A DNA stretch of 64,000 nt from contig NZ_PCGR01000002.1 in assembly GCF_002798305.1 (NCBI RefSeq), positions 830,073-894,072 of the forward strand. The letters are read 5' to 3'. This document shows positions 47,195 to 56,063 of the stretch, piece after piece; positions within the stretch are counted from its first letter, which is position 1, and every line of letters begins with the position of its first letter. Below the pieces are notes generated by a model. The model was not told the origin of the DNA, did no database searches, and was given only the letters and a program-made list of their open reading frames with translations. The translations under genes and the position numbers were made by a program. The stretch comes from Chryseomicrobium excrementi (lineage in GTDB: Bacteria > Bacillota > Bacilli > Bacillales_A > Planococcaceae).

Positions 47195-48427
47195 TTATGT
47201 GGCTTTCATATGCAGTTCTTCTTCAAGTAACACTTCCTCAAAATCTTGTTGAGGAGCTCTTTGAACATAGGTCAAAACAATGACCGCAACAACAAACAAA
47301 GCTCCGGTAACTACAAATACAGTAGAAATACCGACCCATCCCGCCAAAAATCCACCGAACATAGGACCAATAATGTTTCCTAAAAAGCGAGCGCTCGTGT
47401 TATAGCCCATCAACTCGCCTTGTACTTCTACAGGAGCCTCGCGGCGAATGATCGCAGTAGTGATCGGCACAAGTCCCCCAGCTGCTATACCAAACAAGAA
47501 CCTAAGAATCACGAGCTGCCATAAGGAGCTGACAAATGCTTGAGGAACAATAAAGAGAACGCTAAGCACCAACAAAATCATCAAGATTTTTTCATAACCA
47601 TACGTATCTCCAAATTTCCCCCACGCACGAGTGAACAATAGGTTACCGACGCCAGCAGCACTAAAAGCTAGACCCGCTAAGAAAGCAATGTTCGCTGCAT
47701 GAGTCAATTCTCCGACATAAAGAGACAATAGGGGCTGGACACTGAACAAGCCGATTTGAATCAATGCCGTAATCACAAGGACATTCCAGATCAGACGGTG
47801 ATGTAAGATACCGGAGATGACAGTTTTTCGTGAAAAAGAATGAGCATTCGATTCTCTAACAATTTTTTCTTCTCGAATGAAGAACAGGACAATAAACGCG
47901 GCTAAAGTGACAGCTACAGCGGCAATGATAAACGTGTAAGAGAAACCGAACGTATCGGCCATTAGTCCACCAAGAACTGGACCGAAAAGTGTACCGGCTA
48001 CACTCCCCATTTGAAGCGTGCCTAATGTTTTACCAGCAACTTCTTTTGGCGTCTGGCTGCTTATAAAAGCAAGTGATGTTGGAATGAAACCAGTTACGAC
48101 TCCCATAAATAAACGCAAAATAAAAAACGCTTCAACAGATTGCACGAATCCCATTAACAGGACGGACAGTGCGATCCCGAATCCGTTCAATACAAGAATT
48201 GGTTTGTAGCCATAGCGGTCAGCAATCCTTCCCCAAATAGGAGACATCAAAAATGCGGTAATAAAAGTGGCTCCAAAAACAAGCCCTGACCATTTTTGTA
48301 CATAGGAGTCCGAAAACTCTCCAAACGTTTCGATATAAAGTGATAAAAAGGGCATGATCATGGTCATCGTGCTTGCGACCAAGAAGTTAGTCCCCCACAT
48401 AATTTTAAAGTTTTTCTTTGAGTGCAA
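47195..48427 (-). CDS. MFS multidrug-type efflux transporter
   Basis: A 410-residue major facilitator with about 12 helices. Motif A is present as GRIADRYGYKPIL near residue 65, and the antiporter-type motif C region GPVLGGLMADTFG near 150 points to drug/proton exchange (DHA1 type). Substrate unknown. The start is a TTG at 48427, 7 nt after AAGGGA; the next in-frame ATG (48400) has no ribosome site. It stands alone between terminators. Confidence 0.85.
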   Translation of the reverse strand: MHSKKNFKIMWGTNFLVASTMTMIMPFLSLYIETFGEFSDSYVQKWSGLVFGATFITAFLMSPIWGRIADRYGYKPILVLNGFGIALSVLLMGFVQSVEAFFILRLFMGVVTGFIPTSLAFISSQTPKEVAGKTLGTLQMGSVAGTLFGPVLGGLMADTFGFSYTFIIAAVAVTLAAFIVLFFIREEKIVRESNAHSFSRKTVISGILHHRLIWNVLVITALIQIGLFSVQPLLSLYVGELTHAANIAFLAGLAFSAAGVGNLLFTRAWGKFGDTYGYEKILMILLVLSVLFIVPQAFVSSLWQLVILRFLFGIAAGGLVPITTAIIRREAPVEVQGELMGYNTSARFLGNIIGPMFGGFLAGWVGISTVFVVTGALFVVAVIVLTYVQRAPQQDFEEVLLEEELHMKAT

Positions 48428-48553
48428 TGAAATCCCTTCTTTCTACATATGCATCTCATCATTTCTATTATAGAACATTTCGTAAGGCGAAGGAAGGGAT
48501 GTGCTCATTATTTTATTTCGATATAAACTGTGTGGTACAATGAGGGCGACATC

Positions 48554-48781
48554 ATGATACAGAAAGAAGATGACTCTGTGTTGAATTTATTGTTTCTCTA
48601 TCTCTATTTCCCAGAAGATAAAACAGAATACATTCCTGTCGTGCTTCAACTAGTTGCTGTACTCATTCTAGCGGCATTTGTTATCCGTTGGTTATTAAAA
48701 CGATCTGCTATCGAGGCTGAACAAGCGAGACAGTTGGAAGAACGATTAAAAGCAGAAAAAGAGCAAGAACAGTCCAATTAA
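48554..48781 (+). CDS. small single-span membrane protein (hypothetical)
   Basis: A 75-residue protein with one hydrophobic helix at about residues 29-48 (VVLQLVAVLILAAFVIRW) and a basic then highly charged helical tail (EAEQARQLEERLKAEKEQEQ), so it is probably a membrane-anchored coiled coil. The earlier in-frame GTG at 48530 overlaps a TACAAT -10 element, so the ATG at 48554 is preferred; its ribosome site GAGGGCGA is weak. Function unknown. Confidence 0.65.
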   Translation: MIQKEDDSVLNLLFLYLYFPEDKTEYIPVVLQLVAVLILAAFVIRWLLKRSAIEAEQARQLEERLKAEKEQEQSN

Positions 48782-48804
48782 GGCTGCTCTTGCTCTTTTT
48801 TTAC
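48757..48804. terminator. bidirectional terminator between the small membrane protein and patB
   Basis: AAAAGAGCAAGA..CAG paired with CTG.TCTTGCTCTTTT with one bulge, flanked by A and T runs; it overlaps both reading-frame ends. Confidence 0.8.
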
Positions 48805-49982
48805 TTTTGTAAGCTCTTCACTGCTGCTATGAAGCGGTCTACACCTTCACGCACAGTTTCTGCTGGACACGCCACATTCATTCGCAAAAAACCGTCACCC
48901 TCTGGGCCGTATTTGGTTCCTGGTTCTAGTGCCAACTTTCCTTCATGTAACAAGGCATGCATCATATCTTTTTCCAACACTCCGAGAGCTCGGTAATCTA
49001 GCCACAACAGATAAGTCGCTTCCGGTTGAGGGACAACAATTTCAGGTACTTCTTGTTGAAGGCGATCTGCGACGTACTCCATGTTTGTTTTCACTTGTTC
49101 AAGAAGTTCATCGACCCATTCCGTACCTTGTTCATATGCAGCCTGCATAGCCGTTGCTCCGAGAACGGTGACACCCATATGAGCTGCATGCATAGCTGTT
49201 TCTTTTAGCTTTTCTCGTTTTCTCGCATCAGTCACAATCATGTAAGCAGCTTGAAGCCCCGCTAAATTAAAGGTCTTAGTAGGGGCCATACACGTGATGA
49301 TGTGATCTGTGTGTTCTGCCACTGAAAGAGCTGTAACATGTTTATGAGGAGCGAACACCAAATCAGCATGGATCTCGTCTGAAATGAACAGTACGTCATA
49401 CTGGTGACAGAGTTTCACCATAGCTTTCACATCTTCGCGAGACCATACTTTACCACCTGGATTATGTGGATTACAGAAAATAAAAGCAGAGATGTCTTCT
49501 TTTAAAGCCTGTTCAAATCCTTCTAAATCAATGGAGTACTGACCATCAGATTCTGTAAGACTGAAGGTCACTACTTCACGGCCTAGGTTGGAAGGGGTGT
49601 TACGAAAAGGTGGATAAACGGGTCCATGTACAAGAACACGGTCTCCAACATTCGTAAATGCCTGTAGTGCCAATGCCATTGAAGGAATGACACCCGATTC
49701 GTAAACTAACCATTCTTTTTCAATGGTCGTGTTATGACGTTTCGCCACCCAGTTGCAGATAGCTTGTCCAACTTGATCACCGGGATAGGAGTAACCAAAG
49801 ACGCCATCGTGAATTCTAGATACTAGTGCGTCTTCTACAAACGGAGGTAGGGCGAAATCCATATCTGCTACCCACATAGGTAAAATCTCTTCTCCGTGCT
49901 TTACAGCATATACCTCATTTAACATATCCCATTTGATGGAATCGGTGTTTCTACGATTATGTACTTTTGTAAAATCATACAT
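48801..49982 (-). CDS. patB: PatB/MalY-type PLP-dependent C-S lyase (cystathionine beta-lyase)
   Basis: A 393-residue fold-type I aminotransferase-like enzyme. PWVADMDF-like LPMWVADMDFALPP near residue 35, FCNPHNPGGKVW near 170, ISDEIHADL near 200 and the PLP-Lys in APTKTFNLAGLQ near 235 are the MalY/PatB signatures. It cleaves cystathionine or cysteine conjugates to a thiol, pyruvate and ammonia. GGAG lies 9 nt before the ATG. Divergent from the DUF1871 gene, as near patB in B. subtilis. Confidence 0.9.
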   Translation of the reverse strand: MYDFTKVHNRRNTDSIKWDMLNEVYAVKHGEEILPMWVADMDFALPPFVEDALVSRIHDGVFGYSYPGDQVGQAICNWVAKRHNTTIEKEWLVYESGVIPSMALALQAFTNVGDRVLVHGPVYPPFRNTPSNLGREVVTFSLTESDGQYSIDLEGFEQALKEDISAFIFCNPHNPGGKVWSREDVKAMVKLCHQYDVLFISDEIHADLVFAPHKHVTALSVAEHTDHIITCMAPTKTFNLAGLQAAYMIVTDARKREKLKETAMHAAHMGVTVLGATAMQAAYEQGTEWVDELLEQVKTNMEYVADRLQQEVPEIVVPQPEATYLLWLDYRALGVLEKDMMHALLHEGKLALEPGTKYGPEGDGFLRMNVACPAETVREGVDRFIAAVKSLQK

Positions 49983-50056
49983 CGGGCAATTCTCCTTCCA
50001 ATTTGTATGTTCTATGCTATTATATAGCAGACTCTATCAGAAAATAAGGTGAAGAC

Positions 50057-50317
50057 ATGCATCAAGTTGAAATGAACAAACAAGCCATACGAATTCTTGA
50101 GGAGTGGGATCCTTTTTCATTAGGAACGGATCATTATGCAGCAGAAGCGGCTGATGTTGTAGCGTTTTTGCAAGGCGCTACCCATCCTTCAGATGTAGCG
50201 CATCACATGCAACTCGTCTATGAGCATTCATTTGAACAGTGGATTCCTTTAGAAGATTGTATGGAAATTGCGTACAAACTCATTGCGCTTAAATTGTCCG
50301 TCACATGTAGCTTGTAA
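50057..50317 (+). CDS. DUF1871 family small protein
   Basis: An 86-residue helical, acidic protein. NKQAIRILEEWDPFSLGTDHYAAEAADVV and the later QWIPLEDCMEIAYKLI are like DUF1871, a small Bacillales family of unknown function found beside patB (YugE-like). No membrane segment. AAGGTGA precedes the ATG at 5 nt. Followed by a strong bidirectional terminator. Confidence 0.8.
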   Translation: MHQVEMNKQAIRILEEWDPFSLGTDHYAAEAADVVAFLQGATHPSDVAHHMQLVYEHSFEQWIPLEDCMEIAYKLIALKLSVTCSL

Positions 50318-50318
50318 C

Positions 50319-50357
50319 AAAAATCCCTGTGGAAACGTTTTCCACAGGGATTTTTTA
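50319..50357. terminator. bidirectional terminator
   Basis: AAAATCCCTGTGGAAA/ (AC) /TTTCCACAGGGATTTT: an almost perfect long hairpin with A and T runs, between convergent genes. Confidence 0.9.
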
Positions 50358-50567
50358 TGCGGTTGTTAAACCGTCCATTAAATTTGATGCAGGAACTTCT
50401 AAAGCGTTAGAAAGCTTTAAAAGCGTTTGAGTCGAAGGCTTTTCAGCACCTGTCTCATAGGCTTCCAACTTTGCTACGCCAATACGGACTTTCAAGGATA
50501 GGTCTTCTAACGTCATATTGCGTTCTTGACGTAGTCGTTTTAACTGATTTGCTAATTCTACATTCAT
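50355..50567 (-). CDS. small XRE-family transcriptional regulator
   Basis: A 70-residue protein consisting only of a Cro/C1-type helix-turn-helix: LANQLKRLRQERNMTLEDLSLKVRIGVAKLEAYETG then TLLKLSNALEVPASNL. There is no sensor domain. The ATG at 50567 follows AAAGGATG; the upstream in-frame opening at 50621 has no ribosome site. Target unknown; it might act on its own or the neighbouring transporter promoter. No phage genes nearby. Confidence 0.85.
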   Translation of the reverse strand: MNVELANQLKRLRQERNMTLEDLSLKVRIGVAKLEAYETGAEKPSTQTLLKLSNALEVPASNLMDGLTTA

Positions 50568-50652
50568 CTTCGCCACATCCTTTCCTATATAAGGTATGTT
50601 ACCACAATTCTGAATGCGCAATAATCAGAAAACGTGACGAAACTCGCACAAT

Positions 50653-51984
50653 TTACATCAAGCTCTCCACAATCTTCTGAATCAGGATGACTAAGATCAT
50701 CACTGGCGCTACATATCGGACCAATGAACGCCACAGTGAAAAAACAGTGGGTGTAAGAGACAATTCTTCTTGCGTCAACGATTTAGATAAGACATACCCT
50801 GCAAATATAGAAATGAATAACGCTCCAAGAGGTAAGCCAAAATTATTTACTAAGAAGTCGGCGTTGTCAAAGAACGTTCGTCCACCCACTGTCCAGTCAG
50901 AAAGCACACCAAACGACAAGGCACTAGGAATGCCAAATAGGAAAATGGCAAGACCCATTACGAATGCAGCTCGGCGGCGACGGTCGTATTTTGACTTTAT
51001 CACGATAGATACTGTAATTTCCAACATGCTGATTGAAGAAGTGAGTGTCGCAAACAACAATAAGATGAAGAACAGTAGCATAAAGAATGAACCAAATGCT
51101 ACTTGTTCAAAGACAGCCGGCAAGATGATAAATACAAGTCCAGGTCCTTCATCTGGCGAGTACCCTAATGCGAACACGGCAGGGAAAATCACTAGACCCG
51201 CAAGTAATGAGATGAAAATATTCATCCCTGCAACGCTAGTTGCCGATTGGGCTAAATTCGTTTCTTTCGACAGATAAGAAGCGTAAGTGATCATTCCAGA
51301 GACCCCCACACTTAATGAGAAGAACGCTTGACCTAAAGCCATCAAAGCTGTCTCCCAGCTTACAGCACTCCAGTCCGGAACGAGTAGGAAGCGAACGCCT
51401 TCCATAGCGCCATCTAAAGTCAACGAACGAACCGCTAGAATGATAAAGAAGATAAACAGCGCAGGCATCATCCATTTACTTGCTTTTTCAATTCCACCTT
51501 TGATCCCACCCGAGACAATCCAAATCGTCAGAAACATAAAAATAGCTTGGGCGAAAATAGCCTGCCAAGGATTCGAAATCATAGATGTAAAAGTGGCTTC
51601 ATAGTCAATCATTGACGTTGTAACGAGTTGTTTCACCGATATCCACAAGTAGGTGATGATCCAGCCACCTACTACCGAGTAGAAAGAAAGGATCACGAAC
51701 GAAAATACAAATCCGGCACGGCCAATCCATGCCCACGCCTTTGTTTCACTCAGTCTCTTAAAGCTCGTCACAGCGTCTGCCTGACCTCTTCGTCCAATCA
51801 AGAACTCCGCTAGTAGTATAGGGAGCCCGATAAGCAGTGTAGCGATGATGAAGAACAAAACAAACACGCCTCCACCATTTGTCCCCGCCATATAAGGAAA
51901 CTTCCAAATAGCCCCGAGCCCTATTGCAGAACCCGCAGCAGCTAATATAAATCCAATTTTTGAACCAAATGAATCTCTTTTCAT
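50653..51984 (-). CDS. sodium-dependent transporter (NSS/SNF family)
   Basis: A 443-residue neurotransmitter:sodium symporter-like protein with 11-12 helices. The helix 1 signature GSAIGLGAIWKFPYMAG near residue 18-34 holds the sodium- and substrate-binding unwound segment. Bacterial relatives carry amino acids such as tryptophan, tyrosine or leucine; the substrate here is not predictable. The ATG at 51984 follows GAAGGTGG. The in-frame extension to 52098 overlaps the ECF sigma promoter and is rejected. Confidence 0.9.
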   Translation of the reverse strand: MKRDSFGSKIGFILAAAGSAIGLGAIWKFPYMAGTNGGGVFVLFFIIATLLIGLPILLAEFLIGRRGQADAVTSFKRLSETKAWAWIGRAGFVFSFVILSFYSVVGGWIITYLWISVKQLVTTSMIDYEATFTSMISNPWQAIFAQAIFMFLTIWIVSGGIKGGIEKASKWMMPALFIFFIILAVRSLTLDGAMEGVRFLLVPDWSAVSWETALMALGQAFFSLSVGVSGMITYASYLSKETNLAQSATSVAGMNIFISLLAGLVIFPAVFALGYSPDEGPGLVFIILPAVFEQVAFGSFFMLLFFILLLFATLTSSISMLEITVSIVIKSKYDRRRRAAFVMGLAIFLFGIPSALSFGVLSDWTVGGRTFFDNADFLVNNFGLPLGALFISIFAGYVLSKSLTQEELSLTPTVFSLWRSLVRYVAPVMILVILIQKIVESLM

Positions 51985-52067
51985 AAAAAAACCACCTTCA
52001 AAACTAATTGCCTTATTGTATATGAATTCTTTACAAAAACAAAGTATTAAATAGAACTGTACATTTC

Positions 52068-52096
52068 TGTAACTTTTACCAGTTTCAATTCGTACC
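52068..52096 (+). promoter_or_regulatory. possible autoregulatory ECF-type promoter
   Basis: TGTAAC (52068-52073), 17-nt spacer, CGTACC (52091-52096), 24 nt before the sigma start. The AAC/CGT pair is the usual ECF -35/-10 pattern; no good sigma-A promoter was seen in the same place. Confidence 0.4.
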
Positions 52097-52120
52097 ATAC
52101 ATAGCTAAGGGGGGAAATAT

Positions 52121-52675
52121 GTGACAGCCAATCTGATTGAAGCGGCGCAACAAGGAGATATAGATGCCTATGAACAACTTATCGCTCACTACGGAACAAC
52201 AGTGGAACGGTTTGCTTTTCAATGTGGTGCACAGTATCACGACGTGCCCGACATATCTCAAGAAGTTTTTATACGTCTTTATCGATTTTTACATCAGTTC
52301 AATCAAGAACGATTTACAACATGGCTCTATAAAGTAACTTTAAACGCGACACGCGATCATTACCGGAAACAAGGAGTGGAACGGTCTAAGGAACAAAAAG
52401 CTAAAGAAGGAGTGTCTATGTCTCATTCGACGGGATCCGATTACAAAATTCTAGTTGATGAACAAGATAGAGAATTACATGCGTGTATTCAGAGCTTAGA
52501 TGAGAAGTATCGTTACCCGCTTGTCTTATATTATTTTCAAGACTGTAGCTATAACCAAATTGCTGAAGTCCTTTCTTTGCCACTAGCCACGGTTAAAATT
52601 CGAATTCACAGATCAAAAGATTTATTACGTGGACTACTAGAGAAGGGAGAGGTGAGTTCACATGGAGGAGCATGA
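52121..52675 (+). CDS. ECF-type RNA polymerase sigma factor
   Basis: A 184-residue sigma-70 family ECF factor: region 2 at about residues 20-85 (DVPDISQEVFIRLYRFLHQF, TWLYKVTLNATRDHYRK) and region 4 at about 125-180 (YRYPLVLYYFQDCSYNQIAEVLSLPLATVKIRIHR). There are no extra N- or C-terminal domains. GTG start at 52121 with AAGGGGGG 6 nt upstream; the ATG at 52119 is out of frame. It overlaps the membrane protein by 14 nt, the usual sigma/anti-sigma coupling. Confidence 0.9.
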   Translation: MTANLIEAAQQGDIDAYEQLIAHYGTTVERFAFQCGAQYHDVPDISQEVFIRLYRFLHQFNQERFTTWLYKVTLNATRDHYRKQGVERSKEQKAKEGVSMSHSTGSDYKILVDEQDRELHACIQSLDEKYRYPLVLYYFQDCSYNQIAEVLSLPLATVKIRIHRSKDLLRGLLEKGEVSSHGGA

Positions 52676-54197
52676 ATTAGAAGGTCGTTTGTCTAAGTTG
52701 AAACAAACCTATGAACACCTAGAGATGCAGGCTAACCCTAAAGAAATCAGTGCGAAGTTAAAGCAAGAGCAGGGAGTGAAGCCTAGTCCTAAAAAAAGGA
52801 GAGTGGCTTGGCGAGTTCCTGTGATTGCAGCTGCAGCTGTACTTGTGATGTTCATTATCTCGGCAACCTATCTTCAAGATGAACTGACTGCTTCTACGAA
52901 AGAAGAAGGAGTTACAGAGTTTGGACCCGCATCGTACGAAGAGTACGCAGAGTCTCTGGACATCTATTATGAGCAACTGAAAGCAGATCAACTCGCTAAG
53001 AGTGGACTCAGCGAACAGGAATTTAATGCAATTTCAACAATGAGAAGTGCTGAGGAATATTATAAATACAATCGCGAATCGTTTATGAAAGAAGAACTTA
53101 TTACAGATCCGGCCACTCTTTACACCAAAGTGACAGGAGAGATAGAGCGGATGATGAAGCTGCCAGAAGATCTCATAGAAGATGTACACAAAACAAATGG
53201 GACGCTTCCTTTAGATGTCGTCGAATCCGGGAAGCTAATAGGGGACTACTTTGCTTTAAAAGAAAAAGTCACTATAGGCTCTGTTATAAATTCTGAAATT
53301 AAACCACTCTTAACAGAAGAAGAACAAATCGCTTTAAAAGAAATTGTCGATCCTAAATGGTATCCCATCATTCGTCTTGAGCAGTTTACTGTGATGTATG
53401 ATGATGTACACGGGCTGCCAATTGAAGAAGCATCCGAATTTTTTGCCGAGCTTGAAGCCAGCTATGCCGACCCTAATATCCAATTGTTGGATAATAAATA
53501 CCAGGTAGTAGCCGTACTTTATAGAGCATTATTTGGTTCCTTTGAAACGGAGCCTCTATTTAAAAAATCAGGTGTCCCAGAAGAATTTCGTAAGGAGTGG
53601 AAAGAGTTCGCGAATCAACCTGAGTCGTCCATTTCTCATCGGATTTTCGCTCCAATCGTTGAAGAAATGGAAAGCTCCAATTGGACCTCTTCGCCTACAT
53701 GGGAAGCAACGACAATGGAACGTTTGGCTGGAATCGTAGAAAAGCTCGACGGGGCCACTTCGGAACAGCTCAGCTATGTTGGAGAGGTCCAAGTAGTAGA
53801 TGCTGACTTTTCTTCGCGGGTGCATGAACTTTTTAAAAGTAATTCTATGAAAGTGGGACCGGATAAGTATGCAGATGCGTCGCCATTTGAAATTATCGGT
53901 TTGTATTACTATTACGAAGAACTCGGTGAACGCTATTTACAATATGACATGCTTTTAGACGATCCAAATTTTTTCACGATTAGTTTTGAAGAGTATGAAA
54001 CATGGCCAATGAATGAGGGGAGAAAGCTATCGGATTTTACAAAAAGTCTTTCTTTCGTAAGATACGATATGGATTTTGCTCAGATTGAAATGAATCTGAC
54101 AGAGGAGGGTGCTAAAGAGTTTGGACAAGACTATCTGACTTTCCAGTTGTACTGGACAAAAGATGGTTGGAAAGTTCCTCTTATGCCGACACAATAA
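52662..54197 (+). CDS. large membrane-anchored putative anti-sigma factor
   Basis: A 511-residue protein with a short charged cytoplasmic N-terminus (about 45 residues), one membrane helix at about 47-67 (WRVPVIAAAAVLVMFIISATY) and about 440 extracytoplasmic residues rich in acidic amino acids with no recognised domain. The N-terminal part is too short and lacks the HxxxCxxC motif of a ZAS anti-sigma domain, so the role rests on gene order and overlap with the sigma factor. GGAGAGGTGA precedes the ATG. The outside part may sense an envelope signal. Confidence 0.65.
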   Translation: MEEHELEGRLSKLKQTYEHLEMQANPKEISAKLKQEQGVKPSPKKRRVAWRVPVIAAAAVLVMFIISATYLQDELTASTKEEGVTEFGPASYEEYAESLDIYYEQLKADQLAKSGLSEQEFNAISTMRSAEEYYKYNRESFMKEELITDPATLYTKVTGEIERMMKLPEDLIEDVHKTNGTLPLDVVESGKLIGDYFALKEKVTIGSVINSEIKPLLTEEEQIALKEIVDPKWYPIIRLEQFTVMYDDVHGLPIEEASEFFAELEASYADPNIQLLDNKYQVVAVLYRALFGSFETEPLFKKSGVPEEFRKEWKEFANQPESSISHRIFAPIVEEMESSNWTSSPTWEATTMERLAGIVEKLDGATSEQLSYVGEVQVVDADFSSRVHELFKSNSMKVGPDKYADASPFEIIGLYYYYEELGERYLQYDMLLDDPNFFTISFEEYETWPMNEGRKLSDFTKSLSFVRYDMDFAQIEMNLTEEGAKEFGQDYLTFQLYWTKDGWKVPLMPTQ

Positions 54198-54286
54198 TGT
54201 TCAGAATAATGAATAAGTCTTCATTTTATGCTATACTGAAGGTGGCCAATTGGCGATTTCTTTCAAAATAGAATGGAGCAATCCTC

Positions 54287-54658
54287 ATGAAAAATTACAA
54301 AGTGGGAGATGTTGTAACGGGTATAGTAACGGGAATTCAACCATATGGCGCTTTCGTTAGCTTGTCGGATGACACACAGGGTTTGATTCACATTTCAGAG
54401 ATTACTTACGGGTATGTACGTGACATTCACGATTTTCTGCAAGTGGGACAGGCTGTCAAAGTGAAAGTGCTTGAAATTGACCGCAAAGAAAACAAAATCA
54501 GTCTGTCGTTACGTGCCTTACAAGATCGCCCTTTTTACCACCGACGAGACGATAAGGGACGAGTGCCCTTACAAGAACGCATCGATGAACAAGATGCGGG
54601 AGGGTTTGATACTCTCAAGAGCAAGTTAGATGGCTGGATAAAAAAATCATTGAAGTAA
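54287..54658 (+). CDS. yugI: S1-domain RNA-binding protein (YugI/GSP13-like)
   Basis: A 123-residue protein with one S1 domain at about residues 3-75 (GDVVTGIVTGIQPYGAFVSL, GLIHISEI, VGQAVKVKVLEID, KISLSLRAL) followed by a basic tail. In B. subtilis YugI (GSP13) is a general-stress ribosome-associated protein; related proteins modulate translation. AATGGAG precedes the ATG. A TATACT -10 box is about 50 nt upstream. Terminator follows. Confidence 0.85.
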   Translation: MKNYKVGDVVTGIVTGIQPYGAFVSLSDDTQGLIHISEITYGYVRDIHDFLQVGQAVKVKVLEIDRKENKISLSLRALQDRPFYHRRDDKGRVPLQERIDEQDAGGFDTLKSKLDGWIKKSLK

Positions 54659-54699
54659 AAGAAGCAGTTCCCACATAACTTGGGGACTGCTTCTTTTAT
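54657..54699. terminator. bidirectional terminator between yugI and the roc regulator
   Basis: AAAGAAGCAGTTCCC/GGGGACTGCTTCTTT hairpin with T-rich ends on both strands. Confidence 0.85.
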
Positions 54700-56018
54700 T
54701 AGTCCTGTTTTAAATTGCGAAGTTTGCGCAACCGGTATTGAAGGTTTTGTCTACTCATGCCGAGCGCTTCCGCTGCTTTCGTGATATTGCCATCGTATTT
54801 TTCAACAGCTTTCTGCAAATAATAAGACTCGGCTTCTCGTAAATACTGATCCAGAGGCATCAGTTCTTTTTCAGAAGTTAACAAGAAATCTGAAGCAGTC
54901 ACTTGTGTCTTATCTTGGACAGCTAATTTATAACGGAAATGAACAGGCAGCAGATCCTCTGTCAATTTGGACTCCATTGGCAACATCGTAGCAATTTCAT
55001 CTAACAGAAGTTCCAGCTCTTTCAAGTTACCAGGCCATTCATAACTAGTAAGTAGGTCTATCGCTTTTCTATCCACTTCTACTTTCCCTTGGCCATGTCT
55101 GTCTTCAAGGCGACGCAAATAGTCAGACACAAAAGGTGCAATATCTTCTTTACGAGCTCGAAGAGGGGGAACTGTAATCGTCATGCTCGCAAAATAATAA
55201 TACAAGTCACGGCTGAGCGCTCGACTGGCTACTAAATCAATAGGATCCGTTCCTACACTCGCAATGAATAGATTGTGTTTCCCTGTCGAGGTCTGCAGGA
55301 TGTGTAGTAGTTCCTTTTGTAACTCAAGAGATAACAGGTCAATACGTTCACAGAAAATCGTGGAATTAGAAACGTTCTTCAACTCATCTCTAAACTTATT
55401 CACAAGTAAAGGGTCTGAACTGTGACAGAATAGGCTGATGAATTGATCATTCGGTGGAGTCAGTTGGTAATGAATCCCCTCAGCTATGAGATCTTTTCCG
55501 GTGCCAGCTTCCCCGATGAGAAGGAGAGGCATGCGAACTTGAGCTGCACTTTTTGCTTTTGAAATGACAAGTCGCATCGATTCAGAAACAGCAGTTATAG
55601 AAGTTAAGGTAATAGGTTCGTTGTAGCGGCGAAGTGGCTGATAGACCAAGCGCTCCAGAGCTGTAATGTCTCGAGCGAATTCGATAGCTCCAATTAGCTC
55701 GCCTTGTTCAAAAATCGGATACGTATCATTAATAGTCGTGATTTCTCGTCCTTTTTTGTTCCAGTAAGTTTGCTTTACTCTCGTAATGGGAGTGGCTGTA
55801 GACAGAACATGAAGCAGCGTGCTCTCTTCTTTTTCGAACTGAAACACTTCTAAAATCGAGCGATCTTCAACGTCAATTGACGTCAATCCCTCGATTTCTC
55901 TCATCTGGTCGTTATAGAGTACAGTCTTTCCGTTTTTATCAATCGCATGAATGCCGACACCCACTTGATCAATTGCAAATTTATAAAATGGAATTAATTG
56001 TGTGGTCAAAGAGTCCAT
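54699..56018 (-). CDS. PAS-AAA+-Fis-HTH regulator with degenerate ATPase, RocR/TyrR-like
   Basis: A 439-residue regulator built like the B. subtilis RocR: PAS sensor domain at about 15-120, AAA+ domain at about 145-370 and Fis-type HTH at the end (NITKAAEALGMSRQNLQYRLRKL). Walker A is intact (GEAGTGKD), but the segment that should hold the GAFTGA sigma-54 contact loop is missing, Walker B reads IFCERID instead of LFLDEI, and the arginine-finger region reads LSRDLYYYF instead of FREDLYYRL. It is therefore unlikely to be a standard sigma-54 activator and may act at sigma-70 promoters like TyrR. The ATG at 56018 follows AGGAAGTGA. Divergent from rocA. Confidence 0.85.
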   Translation of the reverse strand: MDSLTTQLIPFYKFAIDQVGVGIHAIDKNGKTVLYNDQMREIEGLTSIDVEDRSILEVFQFEKEESTLLHVLSTATPITRVKQTYWNKKGREITTINDTYPIFEQGELIGAIEFARDITALERLVYQPLRRYNEPITLTSITAVSESMRLVISKAKSAAQVRMPLLLIGEAGTGKDLIAEGIHYQLTPPNDQFISLFCHSSDPLLVNKFRDELKNVSNSTIFCERIDLLSLELQKELLHILQTSTGKHNLFIASVGTDPIDLVASRALSRDLYYYFASMTITVPPLRARKEDIAPFVSDYLRRLEDRHGQGKVEVDRKAIDLLTSYEWPGNLKELELLLDEIATMLPMESKLTEDLLPVHFRYKLAVQDKTQVTASDFLLTSEKELMPLDQYLREAESYYLQKAVEKYDGNITKAAEALGMSRQNLQYRLRKLRNLKQD

Positions 56019-56063
56019 TTGGTTCACTTCCTAAAAAAATTTGAGGAAAATACAATATATCAC

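Noticed and set aside
50687..51277. 196-codon plus-strand open frame opposite the NSS transporter gene
   Set aside because: It is antisense to a well-recognised membrane transporter, has no ribosome site and a low-complexity composition; a shadow of the real gene.
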